Shown: piece after piece, positions 34,017 to 42,288 of the stretch
How the letters are laid out: each line of letters begins with the position of its first letter
How positions within the stretch are numbered: position 1 is the first letter of the stretch
DNA from: Brevundimonas vesicularis
GTDB taxonomy: Bacteria > Pseudomonadota > Alphaproteobacteria > Caulobacterales > Caulobacteraceae
Assembly (NCBI RefSeq): GCF_027886425.1
Contig: NZ_CP115671.1
Coordinates: forward strand, 806,001 to 870,000
Length of the DNA stretch: 64,000 bases
Reading direction: 5' to 3'
Position numbers and translations under genes: made by a program
The notes under the pieces: generated by a model
What the model saw: the letters and a program-made list of their open reading frames with translations, nothing else
What the model was told of the DNA's origin: nothing
Databases searched by the model: none

Positions 34017-34409
34017 ATGATCATCGCCACGATGCTGCTCGCTCTTAGTCAAGCGGCGCCACCTGCCGCAATGCGGCCTGAACCTGCTGTTTGCGATTTG
34101 TCCGAGCGGGATCCAGCAACAGGATCTCGGCTTTGGTGTCCTGCCGAGCTCCGGCGGCGCATTCCGCGAGGCCTGATGACCACGATGCCAATAGAAGGGA
34201 TCGGCAAGGGTTGGACGCTGTTGAAATGCGACCTAGGTGAAGGCGGCGTGACGACGGTGTGGGGTATTGTAGATGAGTCGGAACCGGGGTCTTCGTTCGG
34301 GGCATGGGCAGTACGCGCCCAGCTTAGAGCTACTGCGCAGACCACCGACGGCAGTTTCCCTCCGGCGGGCGATAGCTACTATGCCTTTGCTCGATGGGAA
34401 GTTCGCTAG
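34017..34409 (+). CDS. Possible small secreted protein
   Basis: A 130-residue open frame with a plausible signal peptide (MIIATMLLALSQAAPPAA) and a mature part with two cysteine segments (AVCDLSERD, RLWCPAELR). The ATG at 34017 has AGGA eight bases upstream; an in-frame TTG at 33999 would add six codons. Its third codon positions are less GC-rich than in neighbouring genes, so it is either a recently acquired gene or a chance frame. No family is recognised. Confidence 0.45.
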   Translation: MIIATMLLALSQAAPPAAMRPEPAVCDLSERDPATGSRLWCPAELRRRIPRGLMTTMPIEGIGKGWTLLKCDLGEGGVTTVWGIVDESEPGSSFGAWAVRAQLRATAQTTDGSFPPAGDSYYAFARWEVR

Positions 34410-34473
34410 AGGCCGCAAACTACCCGCAGCAAGACTCCCGTTTTGCCCGTTCGCCGCATAGACCAGCCGCCCC

Positions 34474-34659
34474 TCACCCCCGGTGGTGCAGCCGCTTCCA
34501 CACCTGATAGCCGATGATGGGGGCGAAGCCGCAGAGGAGGGCGGCGATCAGGACCATCCAGAAACCGCCGCCCAGCCAGTATTCGCCGGCCAAAGCACCG
34601 GCGCCGGCCGCCAGGACCGGGCCGAGCCAGGGCAGCCAGGTCGGCGGCCGCATCGTCAT
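34474..34659 (-). CDS. Small membrane protein downstream of hppD
   Basis: A 61-residue protein with two hydrophobic helices (WLGPVLAAGAGALAGEYWLGG and FWMVLIAALLCGFAPIIGYQVW) and a basic C-terminus (KRLHHRG). It starts one base after the hppD stop and is probably co-transcribed. I do not recognise a family; it looks like a lineage-specific small inner-membrane protein. Confidence 0.6.
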   Translation of the reverse strand: MTMRPPTWLPWLGPVLAAGAGALAGEYWLGGGFWMVLIAALLCGFAPIIGYQVWKRLHHRG

Positions 34660-35772
34660 TCAGGCGTCGACCTTGATGACGCCGCGACGGATTTGGTCCA
34701 GCTCGATGGAGTCGAACAGGGCCTGAAAGTTGCCGTTGCCGAAGCCTTCGTTGCCCTTGCGCTGGATGATCTCGAAGAAGATCGGGCCAAAGGTGTCCTG
34801 GGTGAAGATTTGCAGCAGCAGGCCTTCCTCGTCCGAGCCGTCGATCAGGATGCGGTTCTTGCGCATCCGCTCCACGTCCTCGCCATGGTTGGGCAGGCGT
34901 TTGTCGATCAGTTCGAAATAGGTCTCGATGGTGTCCTGGAAGGCGACGCCGCGTTCCTTCATCGCCTCGACCGTCTCGAAGATGTTCTCGGTCGTCAGGG
35001 CGATGTGCTGGATGCCTTCGCCGTTGTAGCGACGGATGAACTCCTCGATCTGGGAGTTTTCGTCCTGGCTTTCGTTCAGCGGGATGCGGATGGCGCGGTC
35101 GGGCGCGATCATGGCCTGGGAGAACAGGCCCGTCGCCTTGCCCTTGATGTCGAAATACTTCTGCTCTTCGAAGTTGAAGATCGAGTTGTAGAAGCCCGAC
35201 CAGGTGCGCATCTGGCCGCGACGAACGTTGTGGGTCAGGTGGTCCAGGATCTCCAGGCCCATCGAGTTCTTGCGCTCGGCTTCTTCCCAGCCCTCGATCT
35301 CGTCCCAGGCGTCATAGAGCGAGCCGGCGTCGCCGTACTGGTCGATGACATACAGCAGCGAGCCGCCGATGCCTTGCAGGATGTAAGGATAGTCGTCGCC
35401 CAGCGCGCCGCCGGCGGCGTCCGTTGCGGCGACGGCGCCGCGGGCCAGGGCGCCCTCATAGGCGGCCTTGGCGTCGGTGGTGCGGAAGGCCATGCCGTTG
35501 GCGGACGGGCCGTGATCCTTGGCGAAGTCGGCGGCCTGACCCTTGGGCGAGCGTTGCACCAGGAAGCTGATATCGCCCTGCTTCAGGCGCACCACGTCGG
35601 TCTTGGGGTTCACGTGGGTCTGGGTGAAGCCCATCAGTTCCAGGCGCGAAATCATCGCCTCGGGCTCGGGGCCGGTGAATTCGACGAACTCGAAACCGTC
35701 GACGCCGAGGGGGTTTTCCTGGTCGATCTGTTCCGCCGTGGCCAGATCCTGGGGCTGGGTCATGTCGTTCAT
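34660..35772 (-). CDS. hppD: 4-hydroxyphenylpyruvate dioxygenase HppD
   Basis: A 370-residue non-haem iron enzyme that converts 4-hydroxyphenylpyruvate to homogentisate in tyrosine breakdown. The three iron ligands are visible: histidine in ILDHLTHNV, histidine in GIQHIALTT and glutamate in IFFEIIQRKG. The N-terminal vicinal-oxygen-chelate half is shorter and less conserved, as usual. The start at 35772 has GGGAG upstream. Together with the fumarylacetoacetase-like gene at 31.3 kb it indicates a homogentisate pathway in this organism. Confidence 0.96.
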   Translation of the reverse strand: MNDMTQPQDLATAEQIDQENPLGVDGFEFVEFTGPEPEAMISRLELMGFTQTHVNPKTDVVRLKQGDISFLVQRSPKGQAADFAKDHGPSANGMAFRTTDAKAAYEGALARGAVAATDAAGGALGDDYPYILQGIGGSLLYVIDQYGDAGSLYDAWDEIEGWEEAERKNSMGLEILDHLTHNVRRGQMRTWSGFYNSIFNFEEQKYFDIKGKATGLFSQAMIAPDRAIRIPLNESQDENSQIEEFIRRYNGEGIQHIALTTENIFETVEAMKERGVAFQDTIETYFELIDKRLPNHGEDVERMRKNRILIDGSDEEGLLLQIFTQDTFGPIFFEIIQRKGNEGFGNGNFQALFDSIELDQIRRGVIKVDA

Positions 35773-35926
35773 GGCGCGTCTCCCGCGTAGCTTTTGAGGC
35801 GGGCTTAACCGAAAGGGGCCGCCGATTGGCGCGGAACCTAGTCACAGATGACGACGGAGCCAAGACGAAGCCACGGGGTCGTGATGACGGGTGGCCCCAG
35901 AAGCCCCGTTTGCCGTCCTTAGGCGA

Positions 35927-37036
35927 TCAGCGCAGGACGGGCTCGGGATCGACCAGCCGGACGTCGTGCATCTGATCCAGATAGGCCTCGTAGTAGCCCT
36001 TGTGCGAGGCGCCGACGATGGTCAGCAACCGCGTGCCCGGATAGCGGCCCAGGACATCGCGCATATTGGCGACCATGCGCAGATTGCGCGTCTCCCAATA
36101 GCCGAGGTAGCGCCGACCGAAGGCCTGCGGCGACGGCTCGACCAGATTTGCGCCGAAATCGGACTGATAGGCCATGGCCGGGACGGTCGGTGCATTGTAG
36201 GCGCGGTACATCTGAAGAAGGCCGCCCGGCTGATCCAGGGCGGCGCTCAGCCGTTCGTCTTCCGCCCGACAGGCCGTGATGGCGGGATTGTCCCAGGCGG
36301 CCATGACGGCGTCCTGTGATGCCTTCTTCTCCACAGGGTCGGCGGGGTCGGGCGAATCGGCGGAGTGGTCATCGACGCTCCATAGCCGTTCCAGTCCCAG
36401 GCGCGCGGCGAGGGGGGCGGAGATCAGGAAGGTCTCGTTGGCCTGTTCCTCGATCTGGTTCAGCACGCCGACCAAGGCGTCGTTCAGGCCGTCCCCGGCG
36501 ATGCGGTCCTGGGCGGGCAAGCGAAGCCACTGGACCAGGGCCGATCCCCGCTCGCCAGCCGCCAGGAAGACCGCCGCCAGATGACGCCGCTGGGCCGCCG
36601 TGGGCTGATTGGGCCATTCTGCCAGCAGTCGCTCGGCCTCGGCGTTGGCGGCCGGCACGTCCAGGCCGGTCGCCAGGGCGGCGGGGGCGGGATCCCAGCA
36701 ATAGGTTTCAACCGTCTCGGCATAGCGCGACGGATAGCGACGCAGGCTGTCGCATTGCAGGCCCGACAGGTCCTCGGTCGCGATGGCGGTCGGCTTCCAC
36801 GCCGCCAACCGATCCAGCAGCGGCGCCAGGCTCTCGGCCTTGAAGCCGTCGCCCATGTTCGACAGGTGCGGCGTGCCCAGCACCAGAACCTCGTTCAGCG
36901 CGCCGGCCGGCGGTCCCTTCAGCTGATCGGGATGGAAAGGCTGGTGGTAGTCTTGTGCGGTTGCGGGCAGGGCGGTGGCCAGCAGCGCGCCGAAGGCGAC
37001 AAACAGGATGCGGGAGGAACGAAGAGGCAAGGCCAT
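35927..37036 (-). CDS. Secreted DUF5694 (TraB/GumN-like fold) protein
   Basis: A 369-residue protein with a signal peptide (ILFVAFGALLATALPATAQ). The domain opens with VLVLGTPHLSNMGDGF, has TAIATEDLSGLQCDS in the middle and ends with LLTIVGASHKGYYEAYLDQM. These three blocks follow the GTxH ... E ... GxxH arrangement of the TraB/PrgY/ChaN-like superfamily of putative metal-dependent hydrolases. The substrate is unknown. The ATG ending at 37036 was chosen; the 20 upstream codons of open frame lack a signal sequence. Confidence 0.75.
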   Translation of the reverse strand: MALPLRSSRILFVAFGALLATALPATAQDYHQPFHPDQLKGPPAGALNEVLVLGTPHLSNMGDGFKAESLAPLLDRLAAWKPTAIATEDLSGLQCDSLRRYPSRYAETVETYCWDPAPAALATGLDVPAANAEAERLLAEWPNQPTAAQRRHLAAVFLAAGERGSALVQWLRLPAQDRIAGDGLNDALVGVLNQIEEQANETFLISAPLAARLGLERLWSVDDHSADSPDPADPVEKKASQDAVMAAWDNPAITACRAEDERLSAALDQPGGLLQMYRAYNAPTVPAMAYQSDFGANLVEPSPQAFGRRYLGYWETRNLRMVANMRDVLGRYPGTRLLTIVGASHKGYYEAYLDQMHDVRLVDPEPVLR

Positions 37037-37169
37037 GACACGCCGTGGAAGGAATTTGAGAAGGATCGACCGTCGGTCGGTCACGCCACCTTCCACGGAT
37101 CACCGCCCGGGCGTCCGTTAATTCTTGGACATCTAAGGCTACGCTTGCAGGGCTGGAAGTCTGTCTGCG

Positions 37170-37814
37170 TCAGCCAGGCAGCCAGCGCGTGGCCCATTCG
37201 GCGCCCATCAGAAGGCCGGTCCCGAGCGCGCCCAGGATGGTCAGCCACACGGCGGTTACGGCGCAGCCGGCGAGGACGAACAGGCCGTCGCGTTGGATCA
37301 GGCCGACTGACAGCAGGGCCAGGGCGATGGAGGGGATGGTGTTGGTCAGGGGCATGACGATGGTGACGGTCGCCAGGATCATGAAGACGGCGGCCAACTT
37401 CTCGCCCGGTCCATCGGCGAACCGGCGCAGGCGGGGGCGCGACAGCCGGTCGATCCAGCCCAGTTTGGTTTCGGCGAAATCGGCCATGGCCTTCAGCCAC
37501 GATCCCTTGCACCGCAGGTTTAGAAACCAGCGCGGCAGCCACGGCTCCTCGCGCCCGACCAGCATCTGGCCGGCCAGCAGGATGACGATCAGCCCGACCA
37601 CCTGCGGCACGCCGTAAAGGCCCGGCACGAGGCAGGGGATTGAGAGCAGCAGGATCAACAGGCCATAGGCGCGCTCGTCCAGCCGGTCCCGGATTTCGTG
37701 CAGGGTCAGCCCGGCGTCGCCGCCGTCGTCGGCCAGCCGCCGCAGCAGCCGGGTGACGTTATGGCTGACGTCGTCCTGCTGGACCGTGGACGGGGAAGAG
37801 GCGGAGGTCGTCAT
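37170..37814 (-). CDS. exoD: Exopolysaccharide biosynthesis protein ExoD
   Basis: A 214-residue inner-membrane protein of the ExoD family. The N-terminal LTLHEIRDRLDERAYGLLILLLSIPCLVPG and the block VPQVVGLIVILLAGQMLVGREEPWLP are family signatures. ExoD affects exopolysaccharide production and alkaline tolerance in rhizobia, but its biochemical role is not defined. Four hydrophobic stretches are evident. It has its own promoter region, diverging from a DedA-like gene. Confidence 0.88.
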   Translation of the reverse strand: MTTSASSPSTVQQDDVSHNVTRLLRRLADDGGDAGLTLHEIRDRLDERAYGLLILLLSIPCLVPGLYGVPQVVGLIVILLAGQMLVGREEPWLPRWFLNLRCKGSWLKAMADFAETKLGWIDRLSRPRLRRFADGPGEKLAAVFMILATVTIVMPLTNTIPSIALALLSVGLIQRDGLFVLAGCAVTAVWLTILGALGTGLLMGAEWATRWLPG

Positions 37815-37901
37815 TCAGGCGCTCTAGCAGGTGGACGTGACGGCCGAGGATGACGCAACGCCGCAGGGGTGCTAACGCGCCGTGCCGCCTTAAGGATCGC
37901 C

Positions 37902-38477
37902 ATGCTGCGCAAACTCTATGACCGCGTCTTCGATCTGGCGCGCAGCCGCCATGCGACCAAGGCCCTGGCGGTCGTCTCCTTCGCCGAGAGTTCGTTCTTT
38001 CCGATCCCGCCCGACGTGATGCTGGCGCCCATGATCCTGGCGCGGCCGCAGAAGGCGTATTTCTACGCCGCCGTCTGCACTGCAGCGTCGGTGCTGGGCG
38101 GGATTCTCGGTTATGCGATCGGCTATTTCCTGACCGATCTGGGTCTGGCGATCATGCGGGTGCTGGGCCATTCGGACGGGCTTGAGCAGTTCCGCGCCTG
38201 GTTCGATCAGTGGGGCCTGTGGGTCATTCTGATCAAGGGGCTGACGCCCATACCCTACAAGCTGGTGACCATCGCCTCGGGCCTAGCGGCGTTCAGCTTT
38301 CCGGTCTTCATGGCCGCGTCGGTCGTGACGCGGGGCGGACGGTTCTTTCTGGAAGCGTGGATCCTGAAACGCTGGGGGCCGGCCATGCTGGCGCAGGTCG
38401 AAAAGCGGCTGGCGATGTGGAGCGTGATCGGCCTGGTCGCGCTTGTCGCGTTGATCGTCGTCCTGAAGCTTCTGTAA
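37902..38477 (+). CDS. YqaA/DedA-like membrane protein
   Basis: A 191-residue membrane protein of the VTT/SNARE-associated family. The hallmark segments are VVSFAESSFFPIPPDVMLAP and LIKGLTPIPYKLVTIASGL, the re-entrant-loop pairs typical of the YqaA branch. Members are implicated in flipping undecaprenyl phosphate or other lipids; uppP at 3.9 kb is the matching phosphatase, but it is not linked. The ATG at 37902 follows TAAGGATCGCC. dsbB follows after 39 bp. Confidence 0.84.
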   Translation: MLRKLYDRVFDLARSRHATKALAVVSFAESSFFPIPPDVMLAPMILARPQKAYFYAAVCTAASVLGGILGYAIGYFLTDLGLAIMRVLGHSDGLEQFRAWFDQWGLWVILIKGLTPIPYKLVTIASGLAAFSFPVFMAASVVTRGGRFFLEAWILKRWGPAMLAQVEKRLAMWSVIGLVALVALIVVLKLL

Positions 38478-38516
38478 GTCGACGCGGCCGCAGGGGCGGG
38501 GTAAGACCGTTTCAAG

Positions 38517-39062
38517 ATGATCGATGTCTATCGCCTTCTGACCCGTTGGTGGACCGCCTTCGCCCTGGCCGCGTCGCTGGCCATGCTGGGCGCGGCCCAC
38601 GCGTTCGAACGGTTCGGCGGCCTTGCGCCCTGTAACCTGTGTCTGAAGCAGCGCGAGGTCTATTGGGGGGCGGTGGTCGTCGCGGTGCTAGCCACAGGCT
38701 GGACCCTTTTCAGCGGCGGACGCCGGGGCACGCCGCGCATCGCCGCCTTCCTGCTGGCGGCCGTGTTCGCCACAGGCGCCATCACGGCCATCTTCCACAT
38801 GGGCGGCGAATATAAATGGTGGGCGCTGCCTGCGACCTGTTCGTCCGTCGGCGGCTCGGTCGATATGGACAGCCTGACGGCGCTCGCCATGGGCACGGGG
38901 CCGGTGACCAAGGTGATCGGCTGCGGCGATGTGGCCTGGAGTTGGCTGGGTCTGTCGATGGCAGGATGGAACGCGATCATCGCCTTGGCGCTTGCGGTGT
39001 TCAGCCTGTTGGCGGCGAAACGTCCCAAGGACGCCCGTGCGCCCCGGATCGAAAAGGCCTGA
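38517..39062 (+). CDS. dsbB: Disulfide bond formation protein DsbB
   Basis: A 181-residue four-helix membrane protein that reoxidises DsbA and passes electrons to quinone. The first redox pair is in GGLAPCNLCLKQREVYW. The second periplasmic pair is represented by PATCSSVGG and KVIGCGDVAWSWLGLSMAGWN. The topology and length are normal. It is followed within five bases by coq7, placing a quinone user and a quinone biosynthesis gene in one unit. Confidence 0.92.
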   Translation: MIDVYRLLTRWWTAFALAASLAMLGAAHAFERFGGLAPCNLCLKQREVYWGAVVVAVLATGWTLFSGGRRGTPRIAAFLLAAVFATGAITAIFHMGGEYKWWALPATCSSVGGSVDMDSLTALAMGTGPVTKVIGCGDVAWSWLGLSMAGWNAIIALALAVFSLLAAKRPKDARAPRIEKA

Positions 39063-39066
39063 TGCG

Positions 39067-39630
39067 ATGAGCCATTCCATTCCTCTCCCTCGTCCTGGCC
39101 AAGGCGCAGACAAGGCGCGGATGGACGAAATCCTGCGCGTCGACCACGCCGGGGAATATGCGGCCGTCCTGATCTATCGCGCCCAGAAGGCGGTGTTCGA
39201 GGGGCGCAAGGGGCGTGACGGCATCGCCCGCGACCTGTCGGAGATGCAGGACCAGGAGGCGGTGCATCTGGCGCGCTTCGAGCGGCTGCTGAACGAGCGG
39301 CGGGTGCGACCCACGGTCATGACGCCCCTGTGGCGCATCGCCGCCTCGGCCCTGGGCGCCGGCACGGCCCTGATGGGTGAAAAGGCGGCACACGCCTGCA
39401 CCGAAGCGATCGAGAGCGTGATCGAGAAACACTATGCCGACCAGATCGCCGAGATCGGCGACCGCGATCCGGCTCTTGCCGCCGAGCTGAAGCAGTTCCG
39501 CGATGAGGAACTGGCCCACCACGACCACGCCATCGAACACGGCAGCCGCGAGGCGCCCGCCTATCGGCTGCTGTCCGGCGTGATCAAGGTCGGCTGCAAG
39601 GCCGCGATCAAGATCAGCGAGCGGGTCTGA
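39067..39630 (+). CDS. coq7: Demethoxyubiquinone hydroxylase Coq7
   Basis: A 187-residue membrane-associated di-iron monooxygenase that hydroxylates demethoxyubiquinone late in ubiquinone synthesis. The iron-binding glutamates and histidines are in VDHAGEYAAVLIY, QDQEAVHLARF, ESVIEKHYADQ and RDEELAHHDHAIEHG. It is the compact form typical of alphaproteobacteria. The ATG at 39067 is five bases after the dsbB stop. A REP/MITE-like repeat follows its stop. Confidence 0.95.
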   Translation: MSHSIPLPRPGQGADKARMDEILRVDHAGEYAAVLIYRAQKAVFEGRKGRDGIARDLSEMQDQEAVHLARFERLLNERRVRPTVMTPLWRIAASALGAGTALMGEKAAHACTEAIESVIEKHYADQIAEIGDRDPALAAELKQFRDEELAHHDHAIEHGSREAPAYRLLSGVIKVGCKAAIKISERV

Positions 39631-39634
39631 CGCG

Positions 39635-39785
39635 TCTCCTCCCCACCTGTGGGGAGGGGGACCGCGAAGCGGTTGAGGGGATCTTGAAGTCCCTCAGATC
39701 TTTGCGATGCGGCGAAGAGCCCCTCCGTCGCGGCGCTAAAGGAGCGCCGCGCCACCTCCCCATCGCTGCGCGACAGGGAGGAGAC
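39635..39785. repeat. REP/MITE-like palindromic element
   Basis: About 150 bp bounded by a nine-base terminal inverted repeat (TCTCCTCCC / GGGAGGAGA). Inside are three hairpins: CTCCCCAC/GTGGGGAG at 39639-39656, ACCGC/GCGGT at 39661-39673 and GCGGCGCT/AGCGCCGC near 39731-39751. The composition and the phrase GGGGACCGCGAAGCGGT are typical of dispersed non-coding repeats in alphaproteobacterial genomes. It lies between coq7 and a duplicated thiolase tail. Confidence 0.75.
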
Positions 39786-39790
39786 GAAAG

Positions 39791-39820
39791 TCAGTAAATC
39801 TCGAACAGCCCGGCCGCGCC
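39791..39820 (-). repeat. Duplicated 3' tail of the thiolase gene
   Basis: Thirty bases identical at 28 positions to 39880-39909, the true end of the neighbouring thiolase. The copy still encodes AAGLFEIY plus a stop on the minus strand but is detached from any thiolase body. It borders the REP/MITE-like element, so it may be the scar of a recombination or of a lost tandem copy. Confidence 0.75.
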
Positions 39821-39879
39821 GCTTCGAGACGCTGGCGTTTCGAACCTGTGTCTCATGTGGGCGCGGCTTTCGGGCTTTC

Positions 39880-41080
39880 TCAATAAATCTCGAACAGTCC
39901 GGCCGCGCCCATGCCGCCGCCGATGCACATGGTGACCACGCCGTATTTGGCCCCGCGACGCTTGCCCTCGATCAGGACGTGGCCGGTCATGCGGGCGCCG
40001 GACATGCCGTAGGGGTGGCCGATGGAGATGGCGCCGCCCGACACGTTCAGACGGTCGTCGGGAATGCCCAGCGTATCCTGACAATACAGCACCTGAGCCG
40101 CGAAGGCTTCGTTCAGCTCCCAGATGCCGATGTCGTCGATGGTCAGGCCGTGGCGCTTCAGCAGTTTGGGCACGGCATAGACCGGGCCGATGCCCATTTC
40201 GTCAGGCTCGCAGCCGGCGACCGCCATGCCGCGATAGGCGCCGAGCGGTTGCAGATTGCGCTTCACGGCCTCGCCGGCCTCCATGACGACGCAGGCCGAG
40301 GCGCCGTCCGACAGCTGCGAGGCGTTGCCGGCGGTGATGAACTCGCCCGTCTGGATCTCCTCGCCGCCGCCGAAGACGGGCTTCAAAGCCTTCAGCCCTT
40401 CCAGCGTCGTATCGGGACGGTTGCCCTCGTCCTTGGACAGGGTGACCTCTTTCGATGAGGTCTGGCCGGTGGCCTTGTCCATGACCAGCATGGTGGTGGT
40501 CATGGGCACGATCTCGGCGTCGAACCGACCGGCGTCCTGGGCGGCGGCGGTGCGATGCTGGGATTTCAGCGCATATTCGTCCTGGCGGTCGCGGCTGACG
40601 CCGTAGCGGCGCGACACCACCTCGGCCGTCTCCAGCATCGACATATAGATGTGGGGCGACAGCTTCAGCAGCGCCTCGTCCTTCATCCGGTATAGGTTCA
40701 TATTCTGGTTCTGCACCAGGGAGATGCTTTCCAGCCCGCCGCCGACCGCCATCTTCTGCTGATCGAAGACGACCTGTTTCGCCGCCGTGGCGATGCCCAT
40801 CAGGCCCGAGGCGCACTGACGATCCAGGCTCATGCCGGGAACGGAAGAGGGCAGGCCGGCGGCGAGCGCGATCTGGCGCGCGACGTTGGTGCCGGTCGAA
40901 CCCTGCTGCAGGGCCGCGCCCATGACGACGTCCTCGATCTCGGCCGGATCGACGCCGGCGCGCTGGACCGCGTGCTTGAGCATGGGCGCCGAGCTGCTGC
41001 GCCTGGGTGTCGTTGAAGGCGCCGCGATAGGCGCGCCCGATGGGCGTACGGGCGGTGGAGACGATGACGGCTTCGCGCAT
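39880..41080 (-). pseudogene. Acetyl-CoA C-acyltransferase (thiolase), frameshifted near the N-terminus
   Basis: A type I/II thiolase read in two frames. Residues 1-30 (MREAVIVSTARTPIGRAYRG...) are in one frame; from MLKHAVQRAGVDPAEIEDVVMG onward the protein is in another. The break lies at about 40980-40995, where LGAH-VLKHAV would be expected: either two bases are missing or one is extra. The rest is intact, with the nucleophile in LDRQCASGLMGI, NEAFAAQ, GGAISIGHPYGMSG and the final CIGGGMGAAGLFE. The ATG at 41080 has a strong AGGAGG site and two tandem CAAGYA/GRT hairpins upstream. A sequencing error is as likely as a real mutation, and internal initiation at 40983 would lack the N-terminal strand. 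Confidence 0.8.
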
Positions 41081-41094
41081 GGGCTTTCCTCCTG

Positions 41095-41124
41095 GGGCTA
41101 TCGCCCTTCGGGCTACTTGAGCCC
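41095..41124 (-). promoter_or_regulatory. CAAGYA/GRT hairpin element, proximal copy upstream of the thiolase
   Basis: Thirty-base element on the minus strand, 14 bases before the thiolase ATG with AGGAGG in the spacer. Outer stem GGGCT/AGCCC, internal loop CAAGTA and GAT, inner stem GCCC/GGGC with a GAA triloop. All positions pair perfectly. Confidence 0.75.
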
Positions 41125-41134
41125 ATTCTTGTTT

Positions 41135-41164
41135 GGCCTATCGCGCTTGGCGCTGCTTGAGGCC
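41135..41164 (-). promoter_or_regulatory. CAAGYA/GRT hairpin element, distal copy upstream of the thiolase
   Basis: Thirty-base element ten bases upstream of the proximal copy, in the same orientation. Outer stem GGCCT/AGGCC, internal loop CAAGCA and GAT, inner stem GCGC/GCGC with a CAA triloop. Both stems differ in sequence from the proximal copy but remain fully paired, so the tandem pair itself shows covariation. Confidence 0.75.
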
Positions 41165-41225
41165 GGTTTCCTCTGACGCCAAGTTAGGCGCCTCACGTCG
41201 CGTCAACGCAAGGCGGCTTATTTGG

Positions 41226-42134
41226 TCAGCCGCCGTGCGCCTTCTGCGCCTTGGTCAGTTCGATCATGCCCTGGGCGGCGCCCATGTCCGGCACAATCTC
41301 GCCCGCGCGGTCCGAGATGGCGTTGAAGCGGGCGGCGACCTGTTCTGGCGCATCGTCGCCGGTGACGAAGTCGCCTTGGGTCAGAGTGACATAGGCGCGC
41401 TCGAACCCGCCGGCGCCGGCGGCCAGAATGGCGCGGCTCGGCGCCTCCTGGCTGACAAGGTAAAGCAGGCCGGGCGTGACCAAGGCCGGGGCCAACGCCT
41501 CCAGCGGCAGGGCGGCGCCCAGATCCTCGGTCATGCGGGTGTGGGCGGTGGGCGCCAGGCAGTTGACGCGGATGTCGTTCTTGGCCCCCTCGATCGACAG
41601 GGTCTGCATCAGGCCGACCAGCGCCATCTTGGCCGCGCCATAGTTCGACTGGCCGAAGTTGCCGTACAGGCCAGACGACGAGGTCGTCATCACGATCCGG
41701 CCGTAGTTCTGCCCGCGCATGATCTCCCACACCGCCTTTGTGCAGTTGACCGCCCCCATCAGATGGACGTCGACGACGAAGAGGAAGTCCTCGAGCTCCA
41801 TCTTTGCGAAGGTCTTGTCGCGCAGGACGCCGGCGTTGTTCACCAGGATGTCGATCCGGCCCCACTTGGCCACGGCCTGATCGACCATGGCCTGGACTGC
41901 GGCATAGTCCGTCACCGAGGCCGCATTGGCGATAGCCTCGCCGCCGGCCGCCTCGATTTCGGCGACGACCGATTCCGCCGCCGTCGCCGACCCGCCCGAA
42001 CCGTCGCGCGCCCCGCCCAGGTCGTTGACCACCACCCTGGCCCCGCGCGCCGCCAGAGCGAGCGCGTGTTCTCGCCCCAGGCCGCCTCCGGCGCCCGTCA
42101 CGATCGCCACCTGTCCGTCAAACCGCATCGCCAT
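41226..42134 (-). CDS. SDR family oxidoreductase (3-hydroxyacyl-CoA dehydrogenase-like)
   Basis: A 302-residue short-chain dehydrogenase. The NAD-binding motif is IVTGAGGGLGREHALALA, followed by NNAGVLRDKTFAKM and the catalytic serine/tyrosine/lysine in TTSSSGLYGNFGQSNYGAAK. The phrase VVVNDLGGARDGSGGSATAAESVV is characteristic of the (3R)-hydroxyacyl-CoA dehydrogenase domain of peroxisomal MFE-2-like proteins and their bacterial relatives. With a thiolase next to it on the same strand, a role in beta-oxidation of acyl-CoAs is likely. The ATG ending at 42134 was chosen over a GTG-type extension. Confidence 0.87.
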   Translation of the reverse strand: MAMRFDGQVAIVTGAGGGLGREHALALAARGARVVVNDLGGARDGSGGSATAAESVVAEIEAAGGEAIANAASVTDYAAVQAMVDQAVAKWGRIDILVNNAGVLRDKTFAKMELEDFLFVVDVHLMGAVNCTKAVWEIMRGQNYGRIVMTTSSSGLYGNFGQSNYGAAKMALVGLMQTLSIEGAKNDIRVNCLAPTAHTRMTEDLGAALPLEALAPALVTPGLLYLVSQEAPSRAILAAGAGGFERAYVTLTQGDFVTGDDAPEQVAARFNAISDRAGEIVPDMGAAQGMIELTKAQKAHGG

Positions 42135-42288
42135 ATTCGTTTCCTTTCGCAGGCGCCCAATGTGTTGAAACGGCGCCACAGTCGACACAATCGTAGCTCA
42201 AGCGCGGAACCGTGCGCCAGCCACGCCGTTCGGCTCGGGAACGCTGTGCCAGTGCGCAGCTTCGCGCAATTCACACAGTGAGGAAGCT

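Noticed and set aside
39791..40084. 97-residue minus-strand frame ending in GLFEIY
   Set aside because: Out-of-frame translation of the thiolase that happens to join the duplicated thiolase tail; not a gene.
42190..42288. TAGCTCAAGCGCGG upstream of ompA as a hairpin-element copy
   Set aside because: Only GCTCAAG matches; there is no inner stem, GRT side or closing outer stem.
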